DNA of 64,000 nucleotides from Macquaria australasica (GCA_005408345.1 SEMN01000352.1:1-64000), one strand, 5' to 3'; shown: positions 33,785 through 44,606, counted from the first letter of the stretch. Made by a program: numbers and translations. The notes: generated from the sequence alone by a model not told the origin.

Positions 33785-34954
33785 TACACCAATCAGCCAT
33801 AACATTATGACCACCTACCTAATATTGTGTAGGTCCCCCTTTTGCCACCAAAACAGCCCTGACCCATCGAGGCATGGACTCCACTAGACCTCTGAAGGTG
33901 TGCTGTGGTATCTGGCACCAAGACGTTAGCAGCAGATCTTTTAAGTCCTGTAAGTTGCGAGGTGGGGCCTCCATGGATCGGACTTGTTTGTCCAGCACAT
34001 CCCACAGATGTTCGATTGGATTGAGATCTGGGGAATTTGGAGGCCAAATCAACACCTTGAACTCGTTGTCGTGTTCCTCAAACCATTCCTGAACCATTTT
34101 TGCAGTGTGGCAGGCTCATTATCCTGCTGAAAGAGGCCACTGCTATTAGGGAATACTGTTTCCATGAAGGGGTGTTCTTGGTCTGCAACAATGTTTAGGT
34201 AGGTGGTACGTGTCAAAGTAACATCCACATGAATGGCAGGACCCAAGGTTTCCCAGCAGAACATTGCCCAAAGCATCACACCTCCGCATCACGCCTCCGC
34301 CGGCTTGCCTTCTTCCCATAGTGCATCCTGGTGCCATGTCTTCCCCAGGTAAGCGATGCACACGCACCTGACCATCCACATGATGTAAAAGAAAACGTGA
34401 TTCATCAGGCCAGGCCACCTTCATCCATTGCTCCGTGGTCCAGTTCTGATGCTCACGTGCCCATTGTAGGCACTTTTGGAGGTGGACACGGGTCAGCATG
34501 GGCACCCTGATGCACTGTGTGTTCTGACACCTTTCTATCAGAAACAGCATTACCTTTTTCAGCAATTTGAGCTACAGTAGGTCTTCTGTTGGATCAGACT
34601 ACACGCGCCAGCCTTTGCTTCCCATGCGCATCAATGAGCCTTGGCCGTCCATGACCCTGTCGCCGGTTCACCGGTTTTCCTTCCTTGGACCACTTTTGGT
34701 AGGTACTGACCACTGCAGACCAGGAACACCCCACAAGAGCTGCAGTTTTGGAGATGCTCTGACCCAGTCGTCTAGCATCACAATTTGGCCCTTGTCAAAG
34801 TCACTCACATCCTTACGCTTGCCCATTTTTCGAGGACAAAACATTCACTTGCTGCCTAATATATCCCACCCACTGACAGGTGCCATTGTAACGAGGTAAT
34901 CAGTGTTCTTCACTTCACCTGTCAGTGGTCATAATGTTATGGCTGATCAGTGTA
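33785..34954 (-). mobile_element. Tc1-like transposon copy 3
   Basis: Both inverted repeats (TACACCAATCAGCCATAAC and the reversed TACACTGATCAGCCATAAC) are flanked by TA. The element is near full length for this family (1.17 kb). Minus-strand pieces show the HTH region (34830-34700), RVPMLTRVHLQKCLQ, WTTEQWMKVAWPDESRFLLHH, LFQQDNEPATLQK (damaged second-Asp motif) and PDLNPIEHLWDVLDKQV. Several small indels break the frame. It is non-functional and lies between V1 and V2. Confidence 0.9.
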
Positions 34955-35169
34955 TATGCTTAACATCAACAGACATCTTAGCATAGTTTCATTTCATCTG
35001 GTTAAAAGAATTTTAGGAGCAACTAAAATGATCTCAGTTGTAGACTCAATTATTTGTAGGAAAGTCTGGAACAGCAGCACTTCACATGTAATCAACCAGC
35101 TGCCATAATTACTGGATATTAATGGAATCTATAATCACATATTGTCAGCAAATCAATGAACACTGATGT

Positions 35170-35350
35170 TTAAAATTAATTTGATTTATATGCAACATGT
35201 TAATAGATAATGAGAAGACCTAGGATTGAACTCTGTGGTACACCATGAGAAATCACAGCCTGAGAAAACAACAGAGGAACTTCTTTCATAAAGAGAAGAA
35301 CCTGAGTCTGTGGTGCCAACCAGTTTATGGAGATATTTTATTCAAATTGT
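35170..35350 (-). mobile_element. Small LINE RT relic
   Basis: On the minus strand AVISHGVPQSSILG can be read at about 35270-35225, matching the RT motif HGVPQGSVLGP. The upstream stretch can be read as decayed RT as well. It is too short to classify. Confidence 0.4.
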
Positions 35351-36052
35351 GTGATGTGTCAGCATTCAAGTTGAAATTGAGAAGGATCAGCCAAACTTAA
35401 AAAATGTTTCAAACAAGATAAAATTCCCTGTAGCATTTTGTTTCCAAAGAATATTCAGATATTCAGCTGACGTTCTTTCCAAAACAGCTCATGAGAGGCT
35501 TGAAAACGTGTTTTTTAATAAACACCACATCGAAAGTTTGTATCTTTTCTGTCCTTCAGTCACAGTTTTGCTCCTACTTCAACCCACAGCTCATCAAAAA
35601 GAAACATATTGATTGCTTTATGTTGTCTGTGTATCATATTGTATGTGAATCTAAGGTCGTCCACAGGTTTGTATGGCAGAGCACAAATCAAATCAAAATT
35701 AAATAAATCAAACTGAAAAGAAGCAGATAAATTAAATGTTCATCTCAGTTTGTTGAAAGTCATGAGAAAATCATGTGTTATTATATCTGAAATGTATAAT
35801 CCTTCCTTTATCCTTCCTATTTTATACCTACAAGATATGAACAGATATTTCATTGAGTGTTGCCATAGTTACCTTGGTGAAACGTAATCTAGAATGAAGG
35901 TTTTTTTTTTTCTTTCATTTCTAAAGCTTTACATCACAATCCTTTCAGAGAGAAAGTGATTCCAGACTGAATCATCATAAACCATTGAAGTTTAACAGTG
36001 TGTGACTCCCTCTAGTGGACGTTGTGCAGTATTCTGTTGTCTTTGCTCCAAA

Positions 36053-36090
36053 GGTTTTTGTACAGAGTTTTGGTGTTTCCTGTCACTGTG
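36053..36090 (-). promoter_or_regulatory. 23-type recombination signal sequence of V2
   Basis: On the minus strand directly after the YYCALQP codons: heptamer CACAGTG, a spacer of 22 bases, nonamer ACAAAAACC. This is the target for RAG1/RAG2 joining to a J (or D) element with a 12-type signal. Confidence 0.9.
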
Positions 36091-36546
36091 GGCTGCAGAG
36101 CACAGTAGTACACAGCAGAGTCTGTCACTGCAGCAGAGGAGATCTGCAGATCCATCTGGGTTTTATCTTCACTCACTTTAACAGACAGTCCAGAGATTGG
36201 ATCTTTTAATTTTGTTCCTGTTCCTAAATGAGAGATGAGGAACAGTGGTGGTTTTCCTGGATATTGTCGATACCAGAAGAAATAATCACTACCAGTTGCT
36301 TGTTTGGAGTATCTGTAGGACAGAGTAACAGTGCTGCCTTCTACACTGGACACTTCATTGTCTTCTGGAGTGAGTTCTTCACAGCTGACACCTAAAGGAG
36401 AAAATAACTGTTATTTCATGTTGTATGAATCATGTTGAATCACACAGAGAAAACTTTGTAATGAACCTTTATCATGCAGAATGAAACATACCTGTTAGAA
36501 TGGAAATAAACAGTAGAGAAAACACACAATGATCCAGTGACAGCAT
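36091..36546 (-). CDS. TRAV: TCR alpha/delta V segment V2, apparently functional
   Basis: Leader exon 36546-36492 (MLSLDHCVFSLLFISILT, donor AACAG|GTATG) and V exon 36391-36091 (acceptor CTTTAG). The V exon is open throughout: GVSCEELTPEDNEVSS, EGSTVTLSYRYSKQ, YFFWYRQYPGKPPLFLI, SGLSVKVSEDKTQMD, SSAAVTDSAVYYCALQP. The FR2 Trp (WYRQ), the DSAVYYC motif and an ideal RSS are present. The first framework cysteine is replaced by Tyr (TVTLSYRYS). The protein would be the variable domain of an alpha or delta TCR chain at the T-cell surface after rearrangement. No J or C segment is in the window. Alpha versus delta cannot be told from one segment. Confidence 0.88.
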
Positions 36547-36548
36547 GT

Positions 36549-36700
36549 TGAACAAAGGTAATGTTTATGGTTTGTGTATTGAACTCTGCTGAATATGGAA
36601 GTTCCTCTCTTCTATAGTTCAGTAACAGCTTAGCTCCTCCCTGAATCTCTCCGTCTCCTCGTAGCTCTGTATTTTCACTTCTCTCAGTTCCTCTTCCTCT
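36549..36700 (-). promoter_or_regulatory. Conserved V-segment upstream block (V2 copy)
   Basis: Same block as upstream of V1 and V4. Similarity between V2 and V4 continues further upstream to about 36990, well past the block shared with V1. Confidence 0.4.
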
Positions 36701-36913
36701 ACCTACATCTCTGGAAATCACTCTGATGCTGCTGTCACCATCATATAAATCCATGTTTCACTCATGTTGGATATGAATAACTGTTTTTTCTAAGTTTGAG
36801 TCAAACAACATTTAAAATCAAAATAAATTCAGTTTACCTTTACATTTGCAGTCAGGAATATTTTACTGAATATTAAAGTTTTTCCTTTGAGATTGAATTC
36901 AACAGAAGTAAGT

Positions 36914-36939
36914 ATTCTCAAGTATTAATACTTGAGAAT
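36914..36939. repeat. 26-bp perfect palindrome upstream of V2
   Basis: Half site ATTCTCAAGTATT followed directly by its reverse complement. The identical palindrome lies upstream of V4 at 41182-41207. Confidence 0.9.
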
Positions 36940-37083
36940 CATACTCTACTTGTTTTAGGTAGTACGAAGTATTTACAGCATCTACATTATCTTTGATGAA
37001 AGAAGTTGTTAGACTCTGGTCACAAACTACACACAAATAACATTAGTAAACTGTTTAGATATCAGATAAAATATGATTTATTG

Positions 37084-39270
37084 CAGGGTTCGACATTAAG
37101 CATGGCCCAATGGCCCGTGGCCACAAAAAATTACTGTGTGGCCACCACATACTCCATGTAGGTGGCCCCCTGTGGCCACCAAGTTTTATCCCTATACTGC
37201 AAGCTTTCACGAACGCGACGTTACAGTTCAATTCATTCATTCATTCATTCGCGCCTTTTAATTAAACATTCCATCATTCTGTACATTTTTCCTCAGCAGC
37301 AGCCAGTGTACAGTACTCGGACCCGTTGCCAGCTAGCTAGCCAGCTATGTGGGGGTTACTGAGGTATGGCCTCAATAAGCTAACTCAAACTGCTAACGTG
37401 ATCCTTACAGAAGAACCAGAAACACAAAAGGCGGACGATGAAAAAAACCAACATTTAGGAGTGAATGGAAGCAGGAGTTTAAGTGGCTAGAATATGACAC
37501 AGCTAAGGACATAATGTACTGCGGTGAGTGCCGCCAGTTTCCTCAACTAGCCGACAAGTGTAGTTCATTTTTCATAGGAAACAACATTCCCCACATCTTC
37601 AATGACATCTGGGAACCAACGCTGGAGAAGCTGTGCCAAGCCCGCTGTATTTCGTTTTTTTGTGGATTCCTCCACCGACTGCAGCACCAAGGATCTGGAG
37701 CTTATATATGTCCGTTTTCTAGACGGAACTGGAACACTGTAATGCACAGGGTCACATGCATGCAATAAATACTGGCAAGTTTATCTTAATTTATCTTGTT
37801 ATGTATTTCCAGTATGTTCCTTACAGTACCTTCCAGGAGTCTGATACTCCTTGGCCTTACTGGTCATTTTCAGTGAGGAGTATGTTGAAACCCTAAATGC
37901 TAAAAATGACAATATATTTAATTGTCTGTCTGTGTGTGTGTGTGTGTGTGTCCCTCTCACTTTCCCTGCCTCCTCGTACCTGTCCTTCTCCAGGCTTAGT
38001 GAACGCAGGACTCCCACACTGGAAGGTGAAGCTTGTTGGTTTTGGTTCAGATTGCGCAGCGGTCATGATCGGGAAGAAAAACGGAGTGACAGTGCAATTG
38101 AAGGTTGAGATCCCTTACTTGCTGGACATCCATTGCTTGGCCCATGAACTTGAACTGGGTGCTTTTGATGCACTAAAAGCTAATCCACAAATGTCAAAGA
38201 GGTCTTGAATGGCATTTACAAGACCTACCATTGCTCCCCCAAAGCATGGAGAGAGCTCCTGAAATCCTGAAACCTGTCAGTCTGGGGGGCACACAATGGC
38301 TTCCTCATCTTCAGAAAGCACTCACTGCTTTAGGCAACAGCTTTAGGCCAGAGCTTGCACATTTTGAGCATATAGCAGAGGCGAGACAGTGCAGACATGA
38401 TTGGCAGGGCTTGTTTCACCTGTACATTTTTGAAAAGCTACAAGTCACTGCACTTTGCCTTTTTTTTACTGGACATTCTTGATCAGTTGTCACGCCTGAG
38501 CTTAAAATTGCAAGTGACTCCACAACATTGAGTGAGGTCCATCAGGCTCTGAAAGAAATGGATGCAATCTTCAAGAAGTACGGGAAGAGTGGATGGATTT
38601 AAAAGCACTTGCACAGCACCAACAGTTCACATCTGAGGCCCGTGCACTGATTTTCCAGGATCACAGGAAGAGATTCACCCACATCAGCCACCTGTTTGAA
38701 ATTGTTCAAGTCCTTCCCATGGCCACAGCAGTGTGTGAGCGTGGATTCTCAACACTGAAGAGAGTGAAAAGCAATTGGCGGTCAAGGTTAAGCACTGACT
38801 GTAAGAGGGGAGAGAGCCAGGAGGAAACCTGAATGAGTTGAAAAAGTAGGTTGTTGTTTGTTTTTATTGCAGACATGACTAACTCAAGCACAATGCTGGG
38901 ATGGAGGGAGGGAGGGAGGGCGTGTATGAGGCAGAGGCATGAGGGGGGGGTTCAAAAAAAGAGACTGAGAGGATATACTGTATATACCATATGTTAACAA
39001 AGAACTTAAGTTTTCAATTGAAATAAATTATTCTAAAAATATATATTCCAGTATGTTAATGTATTTTTATTTTAAAAATGTCCCCGCTGTGGGACAATAA
39101 AGGCTTATCTTATCTTAAGTGTCACAGTTAAGGAAGGCTGTGTTAAGTTACTTTAAATTGCATTTTCTGTATTGTTTTTGCATACATTTACATTTGGGCC
39201 ACCAAACATGTACTTGGGCCACCAAATTTAGGGGCTTGGTGGCCCCTAAATATTAGCGTTGATCCCTCTA
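37084..39270 (+). mobile_element. hAT-family transposon relic
   Basis: The ends CAGGGTTCGACATTAA and (reversed) GAGGGATCAACGCTAA are imperfect inverted repeats, each flanked by TATTG. Plus-strand remnants in order: a TTF/BED-like zinc finger (FKWLEYDTAKDIMYC, CGECRQFPQLADKC, 37470-37570); the RNase H-like start PAVFRFFVDSSTDCS, LELIYVRFLDGTGTL (37640-37740); VGFGSDCAAVMIGKKNGV, IHCLAHELELGAFDAL (38030-38180); and the hAT C-terminal dimerisation motif VCERGFSTLKRVKSNW (38725-38785). Stops and frameshifts separate them. It resembles the ZNF862/KIAA1586-type hAT group. Confidence 0.8.
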
Positions 39271-39546
39271 TTGAATTTGGACAGTCACTGAGGAACACAG
39301 ATAAACATGTAAAAGTAATCAGTGATCATTATCTGTCTTGTTATTTGTCCTCTGGATCAAACTGTCAGTGTGAATGAACCAGTTTCAGCTTTAAGGATCA
39401 AACAGCAGTGGAGAGAAAGGAGACCTTTGGTGGAAGCATCTCTGCTGTTGGTTGAGTTGTTTGAGCGTTTGTTGTATGATACACTTTAACAGTGTGTGAC
39501 TCCCTCTAGTGGACGTTGTGCAGTATTCTGTTGTCTTTGCTCCAAA

Positions 39547-39584
39547 GGTTTTTGTAAACAATTTTGGTGTTTCCTGTTACTGTG
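39547..39584 (-). promoter_or_regulatory. 23-type recombination signal sequence of V3
   Basis: Heptamer CACAGTA (last base differs from consensus), spacer of 22 bases, nonamer ACAAAAACC. It is almost identical to the RSS of V2 although the V exons are of different subfamilies. Confidence 0.85.
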
Positions 39585-40022
39585 GGCTGCAGAGCACAGT
39601 AGTACACAGCAGAGTCTGTCAGCTGAAGCTTCTGGATCTTCAGAGGAACTGATCTTGAGGTGGAAGTCAGTGAAGATGAAAATCTCTCCCTGTGCTCGTC
39701 TGGTGTGTTTCCTTCGTCCTGTTTAATGCGGCTCAGTATGAATTTGGGGCTGTTTCCATCCTGTTTGTACCAGAACAAAGTTGGACCTGTTCTACTTGTC
39801 TCATATGTGCAACTAAGTGTAACTGTCTCTCCTTCAGTAGCAATGACATCTCCTGTTGGCTGGATCACTCTGTCTTCTCCTTGACACTCTGGGGAAGAAG
39901 AGAACATGCAGAGGAAGAGATGGATCAATAAAGATGATTGATTAAAGGAGAACAATCAGTAGGTTTAAAGAGTTACCTAGCCAGAGAGTCAGAATCAGGA
40001 TGTTTCTCAGCCAGTGTTTCAT
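39585..40022 (-). CDS. TRAV: TCR alpha/delta V segment V3, apparently functional
   Basis: Leader exon 40022-39977 (MKHWLRNILILTLWL, donor CTAG|GTAACT) and V exon 39888-39585 (acceptor TTCCCCAG). The V exon is open: ECQGEDRVIQPTGDV, EGETVTLSCTYETSRTG, TLFWYKQDGNSPKFIL, HRERFSSSLTSTSRS, LQLTDSAVYYCALQP. It has both framework cysteines, the FR2 Trp and a good RSS. It is a different subfamily from V1, V2 and V4. Its 3' flank after the V exon (39493-39590) closely matches that of V2, as if the RSS region had been copied between subfamilies. Confidence 0.92.
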
Positions 40023-40527
40023 GTCTGCAGTGAGAGGGGAGGAGAGAGAGGAAGAACATTGATACTCTGATGGATCTGGGCCTTCACATCATTGGTCCTT
40101 CCTCTTTATCATCTGTTGAGGAACTCTCAACATTTACATCTCATTTACATTTCAGCTGTATAGTTGATTCTCTTATCCAGAGCAGCTCATAATGAGCAGC
40201 TTGATCCTGTAAACTTTCTGTTACAACAAAGTTTCTTAAACCATTTATTCACCCTGGAATAATGATGAAATCATCATGATTTTCTATAATTTGTATTTGT
40301 CTTATCATCAGTGATAGTAAAACAAGCTGTTAATATTTCCTTGTCTTTGGTCTTAAAGATAATTAAAATGAGTCAAACCATGAACTGGATTAGTTGTGTT
40401 TCATTAATATCAGGAGAAATATTATATCTTGTCAGGAAATCATGTTGGCGTTGGTGTCCACTTGGTGGTGCTGTTGTTCAGTAAAAGGAGGAGCTGAAGT
40501 GTGTAAATGTTCAGTGAGAAGCTGTCA

Positions 40528-40819
40528 GGTTTTTGTACAGAGACTGCGGGGTTTACCAGAAGAAAAAATCACTAGATGACAGTTTGGAGTATTTGTAGGA
40601 CAGAGTAACAGTGCTGCCTTCTAAACTGGACACTTCATTGTTTTCCGGAGTGAGTTCTTCACAGCTGACACCTAAAGGAAAAAATAACTGTTATTTCATG
40701 TTGTATGAATCATGTTGAATCACATACAGAAAACTTTGTAATGAAACTTTATCATGCAGAATGTAACATAGAATGGAAATAAACAGTATAGAAAATGCAC
40801 AATGATGTAATGACAGCAT
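40528..40819 (-). pseudogene. TRAV: TCR V segment pseudogene (V4), internally deleted
   Basis: Leader from 40819 (MLSLHHCAFSILFISIL), where the donor seen in V2 (AACAG|GTATG) is lost by a small deletion. The V exon starts at 40671 and reads GVSCEELTPENNEVSS, EGSTVTLSYKYSKL, DFFFW, stop. Right after the FR2 Trp the sequence jumps to CTGTACAAAAACC, the RSS nonamer. FR2-FR3, the YYC motif and the heptamer are gone. It belongs to the V2 subfamily. Confidence 0.8.
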
Positions 40820-40821
40820 GT

Positions 40822-41230
40822 TGAATAAAGGTAATGTTTATGGTTTGTGTATTGAACTCTGCTGAATATGGAAGTTCCTCTCTCTTCTATAGTTCAGTAA
40901 CAGCTTAGCTCCTCCCTGAATCTCTCCGTCTCCTCGTAGCTCTGTATTTTCACTTCTCTCAGTTCCTCTTCCGCTACCTTCAACTCTGGAAATGACTCTG
41001 ATGCTGCCGTCACCATCATATAAATCCATGTTTCACTCATGTTGGATATGAATAACTGTTTTTTTTAAGTTTGAGTCAAATATAGCAACATTTAAAATCA
41101 AAATAAATTCAGTTTACCACAGGAAAAACATTTGCAGTCAGGAAAATTTGACTGAATATTAAAGATTTTCCACAGGTAAGTATTCTCAAGTATTAATACT
41201 TGAGAATCTTACTCTACATGTTTCAGGTAG
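40822..41230 (-). repeat. Upstream duplication shared by V4 and V2
   Basis: About 400 bp nearly identical to 36549-36990, including the V promoter-like block (40822-40975) and the 26-bp palindrome at 41182-41207. It shows that V2 and V4 arose by tandem duplication of a unit at least 0.6 kb long. Confidence 0.8.
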
Positions 41231-41292
41231 TATTTAGTATTTACAACATCTACATTACCTTCGATGAATGAAGTTGTTAGACTCTGGTCAAA

Positions 41293-41662
41293 AACTTTAT
41301 TCTTTGTTCTTTATTTGGATCCACATTAGCTTCCACAAAGTGGTCGCTAGTCTTCCTGGGCTCCACACAAAAACAGTAACAATAAAACAAACAACAATTT
41401 CAAGTCAAACAATGTCAATAAAGCAAGAAAAAGCAAAACAAGCCAAATATAAAGAAAACAGCATTAACCTTAATAACATCTATGTGAGATTCGGCAATTT
41501 TTGTTTTAGTGACTTTTTGAAAGAAAATCTACTTTTGGTCTGTCTGATGTTGATGGGGAGCATATTCCAAGCAGAGGAAGTTCTATGAAGAACAGTTCTC
41601 ATCATACAGTTTGTTCATGGATGTGGCACCACCAGAATATCAGAGCTCACTTGTCGTGTATT
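41293..41662 (-). mobile_element. LINE 3' fragment (Rex1/CR1-like)
   Basis: Minus strand reads RTVLHRTSSAWNMLPI then NIRQTKSRFSFKKSLKQKL, the C-terminal block of CR1/Rex1-type reverse transcriptases. It is followed by GGAAGACTAGCGACCAC and GTGGATCCAAATAAAG, a common fish LINE 3' tail. L2 copy C is inserted at its upstream side. Confidence 0.6.
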
Positions 41663-41663
41663 A

Positions 41664-43920
41664 TTCAATTCAATTTAGTTTTATTTATATAGCGCCATAT
41701 CATAACAAAGTTATCTCAGGGCACTTTTTCGAATAGAGCAAGTCTAGACCGACTCTTTATATTTACAGAGACCCAACAGTTCCCACCATGAGCAAGCACT
41801 ATGCGACAGTGGCAAGGAAAAACTCCCTTTTAACAGGTAGAAACCTCGAGCAGAACCAGGCTCAAGGTGGGCGGTCATCTGCCTCGACCGGTTGGGTTGA
41901 AGGGGGAAGGGGGGAGCGGGAGAGAGAGAGCAGGAGGAAAGAGAACATACAGCAGCTCAATACAGCATAGATATGGTAATGGCATTGATGTTAACACCAA
42001 CAGAAACAACACTAAGAGCAACATTATAATAGCAATACTAATAACAGCAACAACAGCAATAGCATCAGCGGGTGCAGAGCAGGAGCACGGGGGCAGCAGG
42101 CGGCAGCAACCACAGACCCAGACCTCCACAGCTCCAGAGGCAGAAACACCTGCAGAAAGCAACAGAAGGGAGAGAGAGAGAGAGAGGAGAGAAAGCACAC
42201 AACTACGGGAAGAAGTTGAATTAATAACAAGCATTGATGGGATATGAGGGCGTACAGATGGAGAGGAAGAGGAGGAGAAAGGAGCTCAGTGCATCATAGG
42301 AAGTCCCCCGGCAGTCTAGGCCTATAGCAGCATAACTAAGGGGTGGCTCAGGGGTCACCTGAGTCAGCCCTACTATAAGCTTTATCAAAGAGGAAAGTCT
42401 TAAGCCTACTCTTAAATGTGAGGAGGTTGTCCGCCTCCCGTACACAAACTGGGATCTGGTTCCACAGGAGAGGAGCTTGATAGCTGAAGGCTCTGGCTCC
42501 CATTCTACTTTTAGAGACTCTAGGAACCACAAGGAACCCTGCATTCTGGGAGCGCAGTGCTCTAGTGGGGTAATAGGGTACTATGAGCTCTTTAAGATAT
42601 GATGGTGCCTGACCATTTAGGGCTTTGAAGGTGAGGAGAAGGATTTTAAATTCTATTCTGGATTTTACAGGGAGCCAGTGTAGAGAAGCTAATATTGGAG
42701 AAATATGTTCTCTTTTTCTGGTTCTTGTCAGTAAACGTGCCGCAGCATTCTGAATCAGCTGGAGAGTCTTAAGGGATTTATTGGGGCAGCCTGATAATAG
42801 AGAGTTGCAATAGTCCAGCCTAGACGTAACAAATGCATGGACTAGTTTTTCTGCATCTTTTTGAGATAGGATGTGCCTGATTTTTGCAATGTTACGTAAA
42901 TGAAAAAAGGCAGTTCTTGAAGTTTGTTTTATTTGGGAGTTAAAGGACATATCCTGATCAAAGATAACTCCAAGATTCCTTACGGTTTCGCTGGAGGCCA
43001 GGGCAATGCCATCTAGAGAAACTATATCTTTAGATAATGTGTTTCGAAGGTGTTCGGGGCCAAGTACAATAACTTCGGTTTTGTCTGAGTTTAACATCAG
43101 AAAATTGCAGGTCATCCAGGTTTTTATGTCCTTAAGGCATGCTTGAAGTTTAGCTAATTGATTGGTTTCATCTGGCTTGATCGATAAATATAATTGGGTA
43201 TCATCTGCATAACAATGAAAATTTATGGAGTGCTTCCTAATAATATTGCCTAAAGGAAGCATATACAAGGTAAATAGAATTGGTCCAAACACAGAACCTT
43301 GTGGAACTCCGTGACTAACTTTGGCGTGCATAGAGGATTCATCATTAACGTGTACAAACTGATATCGATCTGATAAATAGGATTTAAACCAGCTTAGTGC
43401 AGTACCTTTTAATGCCAATAAAATGTTCTAGTCTCTGTAATAGAATGTGATGGTCAATGGTATCGAATGCAGCACTAAGATCTAATAAGACAAGTACAGA
43501 GACAAGTCCTTTGTCGGATGCAATTAGAAGGTCATTTGTAACTTTCACCAGTGCTGTCTCTGTGCTATGATGCACTCTAAATCCTGACTGAAAATCCTCA
43601 AACAGCTTGTTGTTGTGTAGAAAGTCACACAACTGATTGGCGACTGCTTTCTCAAGGACCTTAGGGAGAAAAGGAGGGTTAGATATAGGTCTATAATTTG
43701 ACAAAATCCCTGGATCAAGAGTGGGCTTTTTAAGAAGAGGCTTAATTACAGCTACTTTAAAGGACTGTGGCACATAGCCTTTAAATAAGGACAGATTGAT
43801 CATATCTAGTACATAAGTGCTAACTAAGGGTAAAATTTCTTTAAGCAGCCTAGTTGGGACGGGGTCTAAGAGACACGTTGATGGCTTAGATGAGGAAATC
43901 ATGGAAGTTAGTTGATTACG
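41664..43920 (-). mobile_element. L2/Maui LINE, copy C (best preserved)
   Basis: Minus strand, 5' truncated near 43920, ending with the tail at 41664 (ATTCAATTCAATTTAG on the plus strand). RT and C-terminal parts are almost intact, in two overlapping frames: 43902-43384 and 43418-42348. A single extra base near 43405 separates them. Motifs: PISNPPFLPKVLEK, SAAFDTIDHH, HGVPQGSVFGPILF, CYADDTQLYLS, NSDKTEVIVLG, ALNGQAPSYLKEL. It is the youngest-looking L2 here. It sits exactly between the TCR V cluster and the ZC3H7B exons. Confidence 0.93.
42348..43902 (-). pseudogene. L2 reverse transcriptase of copy C, one frameshift
   Basis: Upstream piece of 172 codons with the finger region, then 356 codons with palm motifs A (DLSAAFDT), B (VPQGSV) and C (YADD) plus the C-terminal domain, ending RADSGDP. 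The endonuclease and any ORF1 are missing because of the 5' truncation. Confidence 0.85.
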
Positions 43921-44497
43921 GTGTCCCTCCCACCCCTGAAAATAATGGATTAAGAAGTGCTTTTCTCTTTATGAAAGTAACCCCAGCGATTGTCCGACCA
44001 ATGAGAATTTGGTTGGACAAGAGCGTATCGAGCATATCGACCATATCGAGCATAACCGACCAGAAGGTGTCAGCCCTGCTTCTCCACCCCTCCACCTCTC
44101 ATACATGCTGAGTACAGCTGACGTTTTTGTACCGGGGACAGGTGTTGTTGTAAACGTCCTTACCCCTGCGTTGTGTTGTCTTGTAGCTGCCAGTGTGTCT
44201 TTGACAGTGTTTTCAGTGTTTTCAACGGTGTTAAATCACACAATACTTAAGTAATTGTAGGATTACCACATTCTAGTGATTAGTATATTTTATCCAACTC
44301 TTACTGGCAACCATATGAATTGAAACACTAGTTTTCCAACACAGTTGATCGTGGTCTGTAGTTGACATAAACAACAACAAAGTGACATTTTCACAATTTA
44401 GAGGGGTAACCTGGCTGATTAGAGCCAACAGGAAAATCTGTCACAGTGCTGTTGGCATCACTCTGTAACACTTTACATTTGCCCGTGTCTCATCCAG

Positions 44498-44606
44498 ATG
44501 TGTGTGCATGTGATGAAGCAAAAGAAGTGCCACTATATTGGGAACTGCTCGTTTGCTCACAGTCTGGAAGAGAGGGACGTCTGGACGTACATGAAGAACA
44601 ACAGCT
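44498..44606 (+). CDS. zc3h7b: ZC3H7B-like exon (CCCH zinc finger), isolated
   Basis: Acceptor CATCCAG, 36 codons plus one base, donor CT|GTAAGC. Encodes MCVHVMKQKKCHYIG then NCSFAHSLEERDVWTYMK: a C-x8-C-x5-C-x3-H type zinc finger, as in the ZC3H7B segment with KQKKCQYIGNCSFAHS. ZC3H7B is an RNA-binding CCCH protein (rotavirus NSP3 partner RoXaN in man). The exon joins in phase with 45064-45197. Earlier exons should lie upstream on the plus strand but only L2 and TCR V sequences are there. Open and uncorrupted, so it may be functional if the assembly is wrong. Confidence 0.8.

Noticed and set aside
38231..38482. Independent small gene
   Set aside because: It is a frame fragment of the hAT transposase relic.
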